The notes under the pieces: model-generated
The model's input: only the letters and a program-made list of their open reading frames with translations
What the model was told of the DNA's origin: nothing
Database searches by the model: none
Assembly: GCA_044227925.1 (NCBI GenBank)
Contig: JBGAVW010000017.1
Coordinates: forward strand, 16,242 to 80,241
Direction: 5' to 3'
From: JADJLQ01 sp044227925
Lineage (GTDB): Bacteria > Bacteroidota > Bacteroidia > Chitinophagales > Saprospiraceae
Length of the DNA stretch: 64,000 nt
Part shown: piece after piece, positions 41,537-49,832 of the stretch
Position numbering within the stretch: position 1 is the first letter of the stretch
Layout of the letters: each line of letters starts with the position of its first letter
Translations under genes and position numbers: made by a program

Positions 41537-42624
41537 AACAAATAGTTTTCTTCATTCTTATACATTCAGTGTTGATACAAGAATTACTTGCTCAGCCATC
41601 ATCAATGGATACTGTGACCATCCACATTCAGGCAAAGCCCGGTATGCAATATGATCCGGTCCGGTTTGTAGTCAGGCCAGGCAGTTATATAAAATTGATT
41701 TTTTCCAATGTGGATGATATGGAACACAATCTGATCATTGGCAAAAAAGAAAGCAGGCAAAAAATAGTAGATGCTGCTTTTGCACTAGGCAAGAATGGGC
41801 CCTCAACCCATTATATCCCCAGTATCCCTGAAGTATTATGGTCCATACCCATTGTAAAAAGCGGTGATTCCGATACGTTGATTTTTCGAAGCCCTCGAAG
41901 CACCGGTGTGTATCCATATGTATGTACTTTTCCAGGACACGGATCTATCATGTATGGAGGTATCCATGTTACCAATGGTATTTTGCCTGATATTTCAGCA
42001 GATCCTTCAGTACCTCCCCATCGTAGAAAAGAGGAAGCAAATAAAATAAGTACCACACTATCATCTGGTCATCCTTTTCCTCTCAAACCACCTTATTTAT
42101 ACCGGGTATTAATGCCGTATACCGGGCCTGCAGCCATCGCCGTATGCCTGCCGGATAAAATAAACTATTGCTGGGATGCAGGGCTTTGCAATCTCCGCTA
42201 TATATGGTCAGGCGAATTCCTTGACCTCACCGACTACTGGACTATCAAAGGAGAACTACATGCTAAAATTTTAGGTTCGATTTTTTATAGAGATTCTTCC
42301 CTGCTTCCAGCATTTGAAATTTTAGATAATAATACCCCTTCCATTCGATTTAAAGGGTACAGATTAGTGGATGGATTTCCCCAATTTCATTATTTTATCG
42401 ATGACATAGAGGTTTATGAGCTGATTCAACCAGTGGAAAAAGGGAAGGGCCTGGTCAGAAAATTTAGATTGAACAATCCAGGAAAAAATATAAGATTTAG
42501 ATTTCCTGCTATTAAAAATGTAACGAATTCGTGTGATCGTGGTACCTGGAATAATAATAACCTGGTACTGACTGCCGCTGAATCCGGGGCTTTTTCGATA
42601 ACGAATATAAAGGTCAACCAATGA
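41533..42624 (+). CDS. Secreted type I copper (azurin/auracyanin-like) protein with C-terminal domain
   Basis: The 363-residue protein has a signal peptide (ELLAQP). A cupredoxin domain at about 25-148 has all four ligands: H65 (MEHNL), C131, H136 and M140 in C-TFPG-H-GSI-M, the exact azurin spacing. The C-terminal ~200 residues (YLYRVLMPYTGPAAIAVCLPDKINYCWD, FKGYRLVDGFPQFHYFIDD) form a second beta-rich domain, as found in proteins attached to PQQ or sorbosone dehydrogenase-like partners. It probably carries electrons in the periplasm. It overlaps both neighbours by 4 bp, so it is translationally coupled to the UxuA-like and dehydrogenase-like genes. Confidence 0.85.
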   Translation: MKQIVFFILIHSVLIQELLAQPSSMDTVTIHIQAKPGMQYDPVRFVVRPGSYIKLIFSNVDDMEHNLIIGKKESRQKIVDAAFALGKNGPSTHYIPSIPEVLWSIPIVKSGDSDTLIFRSPRSTGVYPYVCTFPGHGSIMYGGIHVTNGILPDISADPSVPPHRRKEEANKISTTLSSGHPFPLKPPYLYRVLMPYTGPAAIAVCLPDKINYCWDAGLCNLRYIWSGEFLDLTDYWTIKGELHAKILGSIFYRDSSLLPAFEILDNNTPSIRFKGYRLVDGFPQFHYFIDDIEVYELIQPVEKGKGLVRKFRLNNPGKNIRFRFPAIKNVTNSCDRGTWNNNNLVLTAAESGAFSITNIKVNQ

Positions 42625-44111
42625 AAGCGATACTATTAATTTTAATTGGTCTTATCGTGCTGCAATCCGGTTGTAAAAAGGATCATCGAAGCGAAAATAT
42701 AGAATCATCTTCATACAAAATAGAAAATATTCGGCTTCCGGACGGATTGGTAGGGGAAACCGGTGCAATAGAATTTTTACCTGATGGGCGATTGGTGGCC
42801 TGTTTCCTCAGGGGTGAAATCATGATTTACGATCCTCGAAAATCGATCTGGTCAGTCTTCGCATCGGGGTTACACGAGCCCCTGGGCCTGATGATAATAA
42901 ATGAATATGAAATGATGGTGATGCAGAGACCCGAGCTTACAAAGCTATCCGATACCGATCACGATGGCAAAGCGGATGTATATGAAACAGTAACCGATGA
43001 ATTTGGAATGACTGGAAACTATCATGAATGGAACTATGGGCCCGTAAAAGATAAAAAAGGTAATTTATATATTGGATTGAATACCGCATCAGAATATGGT
43101 ATTATTCAAAAAGAAATCAGGGGTAAATTGGATACTACGTTGGTCCCTGCAAGGCCATTGCAAAAATTTTCTGCAGTACCATACAGAGGGTGGATCATGA
43201 AACTTACACCGGATGGTAATTTAATTCCTTTTGCAAGTGGATTGCGATCACCCAATGGATTAGTAGTGGATAATCTGGATCGATTGTTTGTTACGGACAA
43301 TCAGGGAGATTGGGTAGGCACCTCGGTACTTTACCATATTGAGGAAAATAAATTTTATGGTCATCCTGCGAGCCTTCTGTGGCAAAAAGATTGGAATAAA
43401 GGGGATCCGTCAAAATTGCCAATAAAAGTATTAGACTCTATGCGCACCAGAGGAGCTGTTTTATTTCCCCATGGCATTATGGCCGCATCTCCAAGTCAAC
43501 CTGTAACAGACAATACTAATGGAAAGTTTGGACCTTTTACAAATCAGTTTTTTATAGGTGAAATGAATCAGGAAAGGATAATCCGTGTGATGTTGGAAGA
43601 AATAAGTGGACAATGGCAAGGAGCCTGTATTCCATTTATAGACAAACATGGGTTGTTAAAAGGCACAAATCGACTTGCTTTTTCTCCAGATGGTAGCTTG
43701 TGGGTAGGTCATGCACAGCATGGGTTTATAGGTGATCTGGGTATTCAAAAAATCAGTTATACAGGAAAAATGCCTATGGATATCTACACTTTGCATCTGT
43801 CAAAAAATGGCTTTGATGTGAATTTTACTTTGCCTGTATACGACAGCATTAATATTGATTCTTCTATGGTCCATATTCGCCATTATTATTATGATTATCA
43901 TTTAAAATACGGATCGGATCAGTATGATGTAAAAAATGTAGAAATTCTAACTTCAGGACTTTCAGCTGATCGCAAAAGACTCCGTATTTCTCTGCCGGAG
44001 ATAAAACCGGGATATATCTATGAATTTTCTTTTTCCGGTATCAGGTCAGATTCGGGAATACCCCTTGAAAACAACCTGGTATGTTATACAGTGAATAAAA
44101 TTGTACTTTAA
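42621..44111 (+). CDS. Sorbosone/PQQ-dependent sugar dehydrogenase-like beta-propeller lipoprotein
   Basis: The 496-residue protein has a lipobox (LIVLQSGC, about residue 18). The propeller (about 35-380) has segments typical of L-sorbosone/glucose dehydrogenases and NHL proteins: IEFLPDGRLVACFLRGEI, GLHEPLGLMI, DTDHDGKADVYETV (a Ca-binding D-x-D-x-D-G loop), EWNYGPVKDKKGNLYIGLN, YRGWIMKLTPDGN, GLRSPNGLVVDNLDRLFVTDNQGDWVGTS and FLPHG-like VLFPHGIM. A C-terminal beta domain follows. It may oxidise a sugar and pass electrons to the coupled cupredoxin. Confidence 0.8.
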   Translation: MKAILLILIGLIVLQSGCKKDHRSENIESSSYKIENIRLPDGLVGETGAIEFLPDGRLVACFLRGEIMIYDPRKSIWSVFASGLHEPLGLMIINEYEMMVMQRPELTKLSDTDHDGKADVYETVTDEFGMTGNYHEWNYGPVKDKKGNLYIGLNTASEYGIIQKEIRGKLDTTLVPARPLQKFSAVPYRGWIMKLTPDGNLIPFASGLRSPNGLVVDNLDRLFVTDNQGDWVGTSVLYHIEENKFYGHPASLLWQKDWNKGDPSKLPIKVLDSMRTRGAVLFPHGIMAASPSQPVTDNTNGKFGPFTNQFFIGEMNQERIIRVMLEEISGQWQGACIPFIDKHGLLKGTNRLAFSPDGSLWVGHAQHGFIGDLGIQKISYTGKMPMDIYTLHLSKNGFDVNFTLPVYDSINIDSSMVHIRHYYYDYHLKYGSDQYDVKNVEILTSGLSADRKRLRISLPEIKPGYIYEFSFSGIRSDSGIPLENNLVCYTVNKIVL

Positions 44112-44276
44112 AATTCATTACGCTTAAAAAGACATCCATCAGTCATCTAAACCGAACTGACTATGGTCAGGGATTTTACCTATGATTAGAGGTAAAAGAA
44201 TTGATTTTAATCATTTCGGGTCAGGGATATTCCCTCGAACTTTAATCACGTAGTTTAAAATTTAAAAATAAAAATC

Positions 44277-45476
44277 ATGAAAATCACGGTTATCGGTGGA
44301 AACTTTGCTGGTTTCACGGCAGCGTTGGAACTCAAAAGAAAATTGAAAAATGAAGCGGAAATCACTGTAATTGATCGAAATGAAGATTTTTTATATGTTC
44401 CGTCTCTTATTTGGGTTCCATTTAAAAGAAGAGAAGTAAAAGATATTACTATTCCCAGAAAGGAAATTTTGGAGAAAAAAGGCATTCGGTTTGTTTGTAC
44501 CACTGCAAATGAAATAGATCCTGAGCTTCAAATCGTAAAGACTGAAAAAGGTGATTTTAGTTATGATCACCTGGTAGTGGCAACCGGTCCTAAAGTAAAT
44601 TTTGATATTGCTGAAGGGGTAAAAGAATACAGCAGTTACATCGGTACACCCGTTGGGGCTATGAAGACAAGAGAAAAGCTGGAGGAGTTTAAAAAAGATC
44701 CTGGTCCAATAGTAATAGGAGCTACTCAGAATGCAGGGTGTATGGGTGCAGCTTATGAGTTTTTGTTTAATGTTGAAAAATGGCTTCGTGAACAGGACAT
44801 TAGGAAAAAAGTGGATTTATACTGGGTGACCCCTGAAGATTACCTGGGCCATTTTGGCATCGATGGTATGCCCGGTGGGGAATCCATGCTCAAGGCATTC
44901 ATGAATATGTTTCACATTCACTACAGGACACAGGTGGCCATACAAAAAGTAACTGCAGACAGCGTAGTATTAACCAATGGTGAAGAGATCAAAACCAAAT
45001 TTGTGATGCTTATGCCACCTTTCATTGGAGTAGATCTGATTAAAAATTCACCCAAACTGGAACCTATGGCTAATGGATTCATTGATGTACACGATACATA
45101 TCAACATAAAAAATACAAAAATATTTGGGCAGCAGGTCTTACCGTTGATGTTCATCCTCCATTTGTATCCAAAAAAATCCCATACACTATTCCAAAAACA
45201 GGGTATCCCAGCGATGAAACCGGTAAAGTAGTTGCGGAAAATATAGTACGCACCATCCATGGAGAAAACAAATTGGTAGAAAAAAAATGGGGTGACATAC
45301 CGGGACTATGTGTGATGGATGCTGGTAAAAAAGAGGTATTGATAGTATCAAATAAACTATTCAAACCCAGGACGATTGCCATCATGCTGCCCAATGTTTT
45401 TTACGATGTAGTCAAAGTAATGCTGGAAAAATATTTTCTGTGGAAAATGCGACATGGTTATTCATTTTTACCATAA
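44277..45476 (+). CDS. NAD(P)/FAD-dependent oxidoreductase, sulfide:quinone oxidoreductase-like
   Basis: The 399-residue flavoprotein begins KITVIGGNFAGFTAALELKRKL, a Rossmann FAD-binding motif. Further features are HLVVATGPKVNFD, GATQNAGCMGAAYEF (with the Cys typical of SQR), YKNIWAAGLTVDVHPPFVSKKIPYTIPKTGY, and GLCVMDAGKKEV with the second conserved Cys. These are the hallmarks of SQR-type enzymes that oxidise sulfide and reduce quinone. The C-terminus LEKYFLWKMRHGYSF is amphipathic, as in monotopic SQR. A strong terminator follows. Confidence 0.85.
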   Translation: MKITVIGGNFAGFTAALELKRKLKNEAEITVIDRNEDFLYVPSLIWVPFKRREVKDITIPRKEILEKKGIRFVCTTANEIDPELQIVKTEKGDFSYDHLVVATGPKVNFDIAEGVKEYSSYIGTPVGAMKTREKLEEFKKDPGPIVIGATQNAGCMGAAYEFLFNVEKWLREQDIRKKVDLYWVTPEDYLGHFGIDGMPGGESMLKAFMNMFHIHYRTQVAIQKVTADSVVLTNGEEIKTKFVMLMPPFIGVDLIKNSPKLEPMANGFIDVHDTYQHKKYKNIWAAGLTVDVHPPFVSKKIPYTIPKTGYPSDETGKVVAENIVRTIHGENKLVEKKWGDIPGLCVMDAGKKEVLIVSNKLFKPRTIAIMLPNVFYDVVKVMLEKYFLWKMRHGYSFLP

Positions 45477-45515
45477 TACGTTTTACATTTTGTCCGTGTA
45501 AAATCAGGAGTTTGG

Positions 45516-45556
45516 GAAGAGCAGTAATACAGAGGGAAACTGCTCTTCTTTTTTTT
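45516..45556 (+). terminator. Rho-independent terminator of the SQR-like gene
   Basis: A perfect 10-bp stem, GAAGAGCAGT (45516-45525) and ACTGCTCTTC (45539-45548), is followed directly by eight T residues (45549-45556). It lies between the convergent SQR-like and SIS genes and acts on the plus strand. Confidence 0.85.
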
Positions 45557-45560
45557 ATAT

Positions 45561-46322
45561 TTATACTCCGGCTATCCTTCGCTTATATTCTGCTAATGCA
45601 TCCTCCAATCTTTGTTTCGCTGTGCCATCACCTGGTACATTATGAGATGGATGAATATACAGTTTTACTCCCCGCTCTGCTAATATTTCTGCAACGGTGA
45701 CTACGGTCATCCATACACAGGTAATGAAGGCCATTGTAGAGACTGGACCCACTTTATCAACATGATTTTTTAAATCTACTGCAGCGTCTCCTGCAGGGGC
45801 ACAGGTATCCACCACAAGGTCCGCAATATCAAAAATGGTTTTACCACTCGAATGTCGGGAAACTTTACCTTTCGCCTCTGCCGCAGATCCATATGCTATT
45901 ACTTTCATTCCTTTTCGCTTGGCTTCTAATGCAATGTCGATATTTACATTATTGATACCTGAATGAGAGAATACCCACATGGTATCCCGGGTATCAAAAT
46001 TGTACCCTTTCATGATCTCTATCCCATAACCTTCTACCCGTTCAAGAAAAACAAATTGATGCACCCCCATTTCTCCGGTAATGCGTGTAAAAAAGGTAAG
46101 TGGTAGTTCTACCATAGGGTGAAAACCAACGAATCCTCCGATACGGGGATACATTTCCTCCACTGGTATAGTAGCATGCCCACACCCAAAGGTATGCACC
46201 CACCTTCCTGCCTCTATACTGTCTGCCATAATGGTCGCTGCCTGATGTATAGGGTCTAGTTGGGTTTCTTCTATTCGATCCATAATGTTACGCGCTTGTC
46301 GTAACCATTCTTTTGCTAACAT
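45561..46322 (-). CDS. SIS-domain sugar isomerase/phosphosugar-binding protein
   Basis: The 253-residue protein has the SIS pattern: WVHTFGCGHATIPVEEMYPRIGG, MWVFSHSGINNVNIDIALEAKRKGMKVIAYGSA, and ADLVVDTCAPAGDAAVDL. Relatives are UPF0309/phosphosugar isomerase-type proteins. It binds a phosphorylated sugar or amino sugar and may isomerise it or release ammonia. It is the last gene of a three-gene operon with ROK kinase and MFS, starting 7 nt after the MFS stop. The operon probably imports, phosphorylates and converts one sugar. Confidence 0.85.
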   Translation of the reverse strand: MLAKEWLRQARNIMDRIEETQLDPIHQAATIMADSIEAGRWVHTFGCGHATIPVEEMYPRIGGFVGFHPMVELPLTFFTRITGEMGVHQFVFLERVEGYGIEIMKGYNFDTRDTMWVFSHSGINNVNIDIALEAKRKGMKVIAYGSAAEAKGKVSRHSSGKTIFDIADLVVDTCAPAGDAAVDLKNHVDKVGPVSTMAFITCVWMTVVTVAEILAERGVKLYIHPSHNVPGDGTAKQRLEDALAEYKRRIAGV

Positions 46323-46329
46323 ATATAAT

Positions 46330-47490
46330 TCAATTTTTGGTTGTACTTAATATCCTGAATGCAAGAAAAGCCATGATGGCTGTTAAAATCAATAATAAAG
46401 AAGTCATATATTGAATACCATAATACTCGGCCAGTATACCCATCAGATAATTAATCAACATATTACCTATAAGAGCTATGGTCAATACTACCCCAAATGC
46501 GGTGGCAGAAATAGAGGCATAGGCATGCCCAATAAAACCTAACATAATTGGAAACCCGGCTGCGAGTCCTGCACCAAGCGCGATCAACCCAAGAATGGCA
46601 AAGGAATAGTCTGGAGCTGCCCATAATACAAATGCTCCCATTATCATCAATAAAAAAGAAAAAGCAAGTATACTTTTTTGTGATAAATCTCTGAATACCG
46701 ACCCAATAAGTAACCTTACTACAGCCATACCGGTTACGAAAAGGGATAGTCCAAAAAGTGCATTTTGCTCTGAGGCTTTGATTTTTTGAGATAAATACAT
46801 GGTGGTCCAGTTATTGATTATACCCTCAATACTACTTTGACAAAACAGGAAAAAAGCAATGGTGAGTAAAAATGGATCTTTCAACAGTTTTATACCTTGC
46901 CCTATGGGGAATCCGTGACCATGTTTTGCATCAGGGAATCGGGTAATTAAAAATAAAAGAATGGCGGTAGCGGGTATAAAACCAATGACAGCCAATATAG
47001 ATTGAAAATCAAATATAGAATGAAGACTTCCTAAAATGAAAGGCATACCCAAGGCCCCTAATGCAAAAAATACTCCTAATAGACTAAGATTGGCAGCTTT
47101 GTTTTTAGTGCTGATATCGGCTACAAGGGCATTGCTGGCCCCATTCAATGCACCGCCTCCTATCCCAAATGAGAATACACAGCATTTTAACAGAAACAGG
47201 GAAGAAGCAAAGGCTATGCCTTGAAAACCTATAAACATCAATATACACGATATGATCAAGAATAATTTGTAACCATACCGGTCGCAGGCTGGACCAAATA
47301 ACAGGGATCCGGTCACTATACCGAATGGCAGTATAGAAAATAAACTGCCGGCAGCAATTTTATCCAATTGAAATTTTTCTTGTAGGCCAATAGAAACTGA
47401 TCCCAGGGTAATCAATCCCATGCCAAAGATCAGCATACTGAGGCATGCAGACGCAAATACCAATCCGGAGTGGGAAGAAAATGATTTCAT
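46330..47490 (-). CDS. MFS sugar transporter
   Basis: From the ATG at 47490 there are 386 residues and 12 predicted helices. Typical segments are FGMGLITLGSVSIGLQ, GSLFSILPFGIVTGSLLFGPACDRYGYKLFLI, LKCCVFSFGIGGGALNGASNALVADI and a late QKSILAFSFLLMIMGAFVLW. The pattern resembles FucP/NagP-like sugar permeases. I chose 47490 because the longer frame (to 47595) runs inside the kinase gene; the ATGA overlap with the ROK stop then gives translational coupling. It probably imports the sugar phosphorylated by the ROK kinase. Confidence 0.87.
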   Translation of the reverse strand: MKSFSSHSGLVFASACLSMLIFGMGLITLGSVSIGLQEKFQLDKIAAGSLFSILPFGIVTGSLLFGPACDRYGYKLFLIISCILMFIGFQGIAFASSLFLLKCCVFSFGIGGGALNGASNALVADISTKNKAANLSLLGVFFALGALGMPFILGSLHSIFDFQSILAVIGFIPATAILLFLITRFPDAKHGHGFPIGQGIKLLKDPFLLTIAFFLFCQSSIEGIINNWTTMYLSQKIKASEQNALFGLSLFVTGMAVVRLLIGSVFRDLSQKSILAFSFLLMIMGAFVLWAAPDYSFAILGLIALGAGLAAGFPIMLGFIGHAYASISATAFGVVLTIALIGNMLINYLMGILAEYYGIQYMTSLLLILTAIMAFLAFRILSTTKN

Positions 47491-48416
47491 TGAATTGATT
47501 TTAATGCCAGGTAAGCTGCGCCGTATAACGCAGCTTGATTGTCTAAGGCCGATGATAAAAAATGTACCTGGGTCATACTGATGGGTTGTGCCCATTTGCC
47601 CGATTCCTGTTTTATATCATCTATATACTTTTTGGCAGGACCAAAAACACCACCGCCAAATATGATTTTTTCAGGATTGAAAATGGAGATTAGATTTGCA
47701 CAGGCCATGCCCCAATATACGATGCATTCCCGTAGTACCTGTACAGCCAATACATCATTATTCCCGGCTAAATTAAATACATCATGCGCAGTGAATTCAC
47801 CTTGTTTAAGGATTCCATTGTAATCAGGAGCGGAGTTCATTATTTCATGTGCCATTCTAACTATTCCATCTCCTGAGGCATAATATTCAAAACAACCATA
47901 GGGCAAATATTTAGAGTGAAAAGGGTTGCCCAAAGCCATCCAACCTATTGCCCCGGCAATATCATTAGATCCCCTAAGAATTTGCCCATTTACTAAAATT
48001 CCGGCACCAATTCCTGTACCAATGGTGAGAAATATAGCATCCTGGGTATTCATTGCATTTCCCTTCCACACTTCTCCCAGTATACCACATGCCCGGTCAC
48101 TGTCCATTTTCACTATCATATCATCTCCTACTGATGATTTTATTTCTTGTATTATGGCATAGTCTTCCCAGCCCGGTATATTCGGAGCCCATACGGTGCC
48201 GGTTTTATTTCTGCTGATACCTGGTACGGATAAGCCTATGCCATATATACTATATTTTTCTATTAAATACTCTTTTATATGATCCGTAATCAATTTACCT
48301 ACTTCCTTACCTGATCTGGATTGAAGATAAACTGTGGATTTTTTCACGATCTCACCTTCTGAAGTAAACAATGCAGATGCAAGTTTGGTACCGCCAAGGT
48401 CTAGAGCCAATATCAT
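47487..48416 (-). CDS. ROK-family sugar kinase
   Basis: The 309-residue kinase starts MILALDLGGTKLASALF, the phosphate-1 loop of the ROK/ASKHA fold. GIGLSVPGI, VKMDSDRACGILGEVWKG, TIGTGIGAGILVNGQI and YGCFEYYASGDGIVRMA (a C-rich ROK motif with a reduced set of cysteines) follow. It should phosphorylate a hexose, acetylhexosamine or related sugar. It is the first gene of the ROK-MFS-SIS operon. The 4-bp overlap couples it to the MFS gene. Confidence 0.92.
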   Translation of the reverse strand: MILALDLGGTKLASALFTSEGEIVKKSTVYLQSRSGKEVGKLITDHIKEYLIEKYSIYGIGLSVPGISRNKTGTVWAPNIPGWEDYAIIQEIKSSVGDDMIVKMDSDRACGILGEVWKGNAMNTQDAIFLTIGTGIGAGILVNGQILRGSNDIAGAIGWMALGNPFHSKYLPYGCFEYYASGDGIVRMAHEIMNSAPDYNGILKQGEFTAHDVFNLAGNNDVLAVQVLRECIVYWGMACANLISIFNPEKIIFGGGVFGPAKKYIDDIKQESGKWAQPISMTQVHFLSSALDNQAALYGAAYLALKSIQ

Positions 48417-48525
48417 CAGATGATCTTTATGGTAATATCAGCAAGATACTTCTTTCAGGTAAGAATGCGAAATTGCTCACAGAAGTAAAACGGCATTCCT
48501 TAGGGTTTCGGCAAATCGACAGGCA

Positions 48526-49620
48526 TTAATTTCCCACCTTCGCAAAATTCACAACTTCTCCAAATGCTCTTTTCGGCTTTAAGTCTTTATCAAATAATAG
48601 TGGATAATCTTTCCTTCCTCGTACAGGAAAATTATCCAACCAGCTGGTACGATCGGATATGTTCCAGAAGGTAACTGAGGATATGGATTTGTTGTATTTT
48701 CTAAACAGGTCGAAACAAATCTTGTAGCGCTCTACTTGCATAGTTTCACGTTCCGGAGTATATGCAGTTAGACTATCCTCTGGTCTTCGTTCGCGGCTGG
48801 AATGTCCTTTTGGATATACCGAAATATCCAATTCAGTGATTTGAACTTGCAGACCGAGCTCTGAAAATCTTTTGAGCGTAGCTTCGAGTACTTGTTCCGT
48901 TGGTTCATAAATGGACCAATGACCTTGCAAACCCACCCCATGAATGGGCACACCCTTCGATTTCAAGTCGGAAACCAATTTATATATTTTCTCTCTTTTT
49001 ACAGGGTTTATTTCATTGTAATCATTGTAAAACAATAAAGCATCGGGATCTGCCTCATGAGCCCATTTAAACGCAAACTCTATGAACTCCGGGCCAATGA
49101 TTTTATAAAAAAGAGATGGTCGGTAAAACTCATCTGCTTTGTCTGATATGGCTTCATTGACCACATCCCAGGCATATATTTTGCCCTTATATCTTGAAAC
49201 TACAGCGCTTATGTGATCATGCAGCCGGCTTAATAAAATTTCTTTGGAAACTAGAGTAGTATCGGTAGCACTCATTTTGAAAAACCACTGTGGTGCCTGA
49301 TTATGCCAACAAAGAGTGTGGCCACGCATAGCCATATTATTTCTCTCAGCGAATGCCCAGATAGAATCACCTCCAGCCCAGTTATAAAATGTATCGCGGG
49401 GATGAATTGGCCCCATTTTCATGGCATTTTCAGCTGTCATGCTATTAAACTGTGTTCGGATAAGCTCAGCTTCGTCAGTTTTGAGTGCGCGTGGTGAGAC
49501 GGCAACTCCTATTTTAAAATAATCTTTATATACCTGAGCAAGGGATAATACCTGGTCAGATTGGCAATAAGAAGTAATTGTAAGGTGTACAATGGCAATT
49601 AATATTGGTAATGCTTTCAT
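48526..49620 (-). CDS. Endo-1,4-beta-xylanase, glycoside hydrolase family 10
   Basis: From the ATG at 49620 (364 residues; the frame begins with an unlikely TTG at 49632) there is a signal peptide (SYCQ) and a GH10 TIM barrel. Counting from the TTG, the acid/base is E160 (WDVVNEAIS) and the nucleophile E267 (ITELDIS). MRGHTLCWHNQAPQWFF, FYNDYNEI, GVGLQGHWS and FWNISDRTSW are diagnostic. It cleaves xylan backbone. A half-site ATAGCAAATG sits just before the start, but without its partner arm. It lies upstream of the ROK operon in the same direction, so sugar release and uptake may be linked. Confidence 0.94.
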   Translation of the reverse strand: MKALPILIAIVHLTITSYCQSDQVLSLAQVYKDYFKIGVAVSPRALKTDEAELIRTQFNSMTAENAMKMGPIHPRDTFYNWAGGDSIWAFAERNNMAMRGHTLCWHNQAPQWFFKMSATDTTLVSKEILLSRLHDHISAVVSRYKGKIYAWDVVNEAISDKADEFYRPSLFYKIIGPEFIEFAFKWAHEADPDALLFYNDYNEINPVKREKIYKLVSDLKSKGVPIHGVGLQGHWSIYEPTEQVLEATLKRFSELGLQVQITELDISVYPKGHSSRERRPEDSLTAYTPERETMQVERYKICFDLFRKYNKSISSVTFWNISDRTSWLDNFPVRGRKDYPLLFDKDLKPKRAFGEVVNFAKVGN

Positions 49621-49721
49621 ATTTTTTATCAAATCATAGCAAATGTAAATGATCTGATTAAATCAATTCGAAATATATCATTAGAACGTAATGATAATAT
49701 TGGTATTGGATAAAATTTTGG

Positions 49722-49761
49722 TAAAAAAATAAACACATCCGAGATACTGGCGGATGTGTTT
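49722..49761 (-). terminator. Rho-independent terminator of the BlaI/M56 operon
   Basis: A perfect 11-bp stem, AAACACATCCG (49731-49741) and CGGATGTGTTT (49751-49761), encloses a 9-nt loop. On the minus strand it is followed by ATTTTTTTA (complement of 49722-49730). It lies 72 bp after the stop of the M56 gene. Confidence 0.8.
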
Positions 49762-49832
49762 ACGAAATCTAAAGCAGTCGATTAGGTGAACAATATTAAA
49801 ACGAGGAACTAACGTACTTGCCATCCATAGAA

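Noticed and set aside
49634..49643. Half-site ATAGCAAATG before the xylanase gene as a member of the palindrome regulon
   Set aside because: The second arm TTGCTAT is missing, so it is probably chance.
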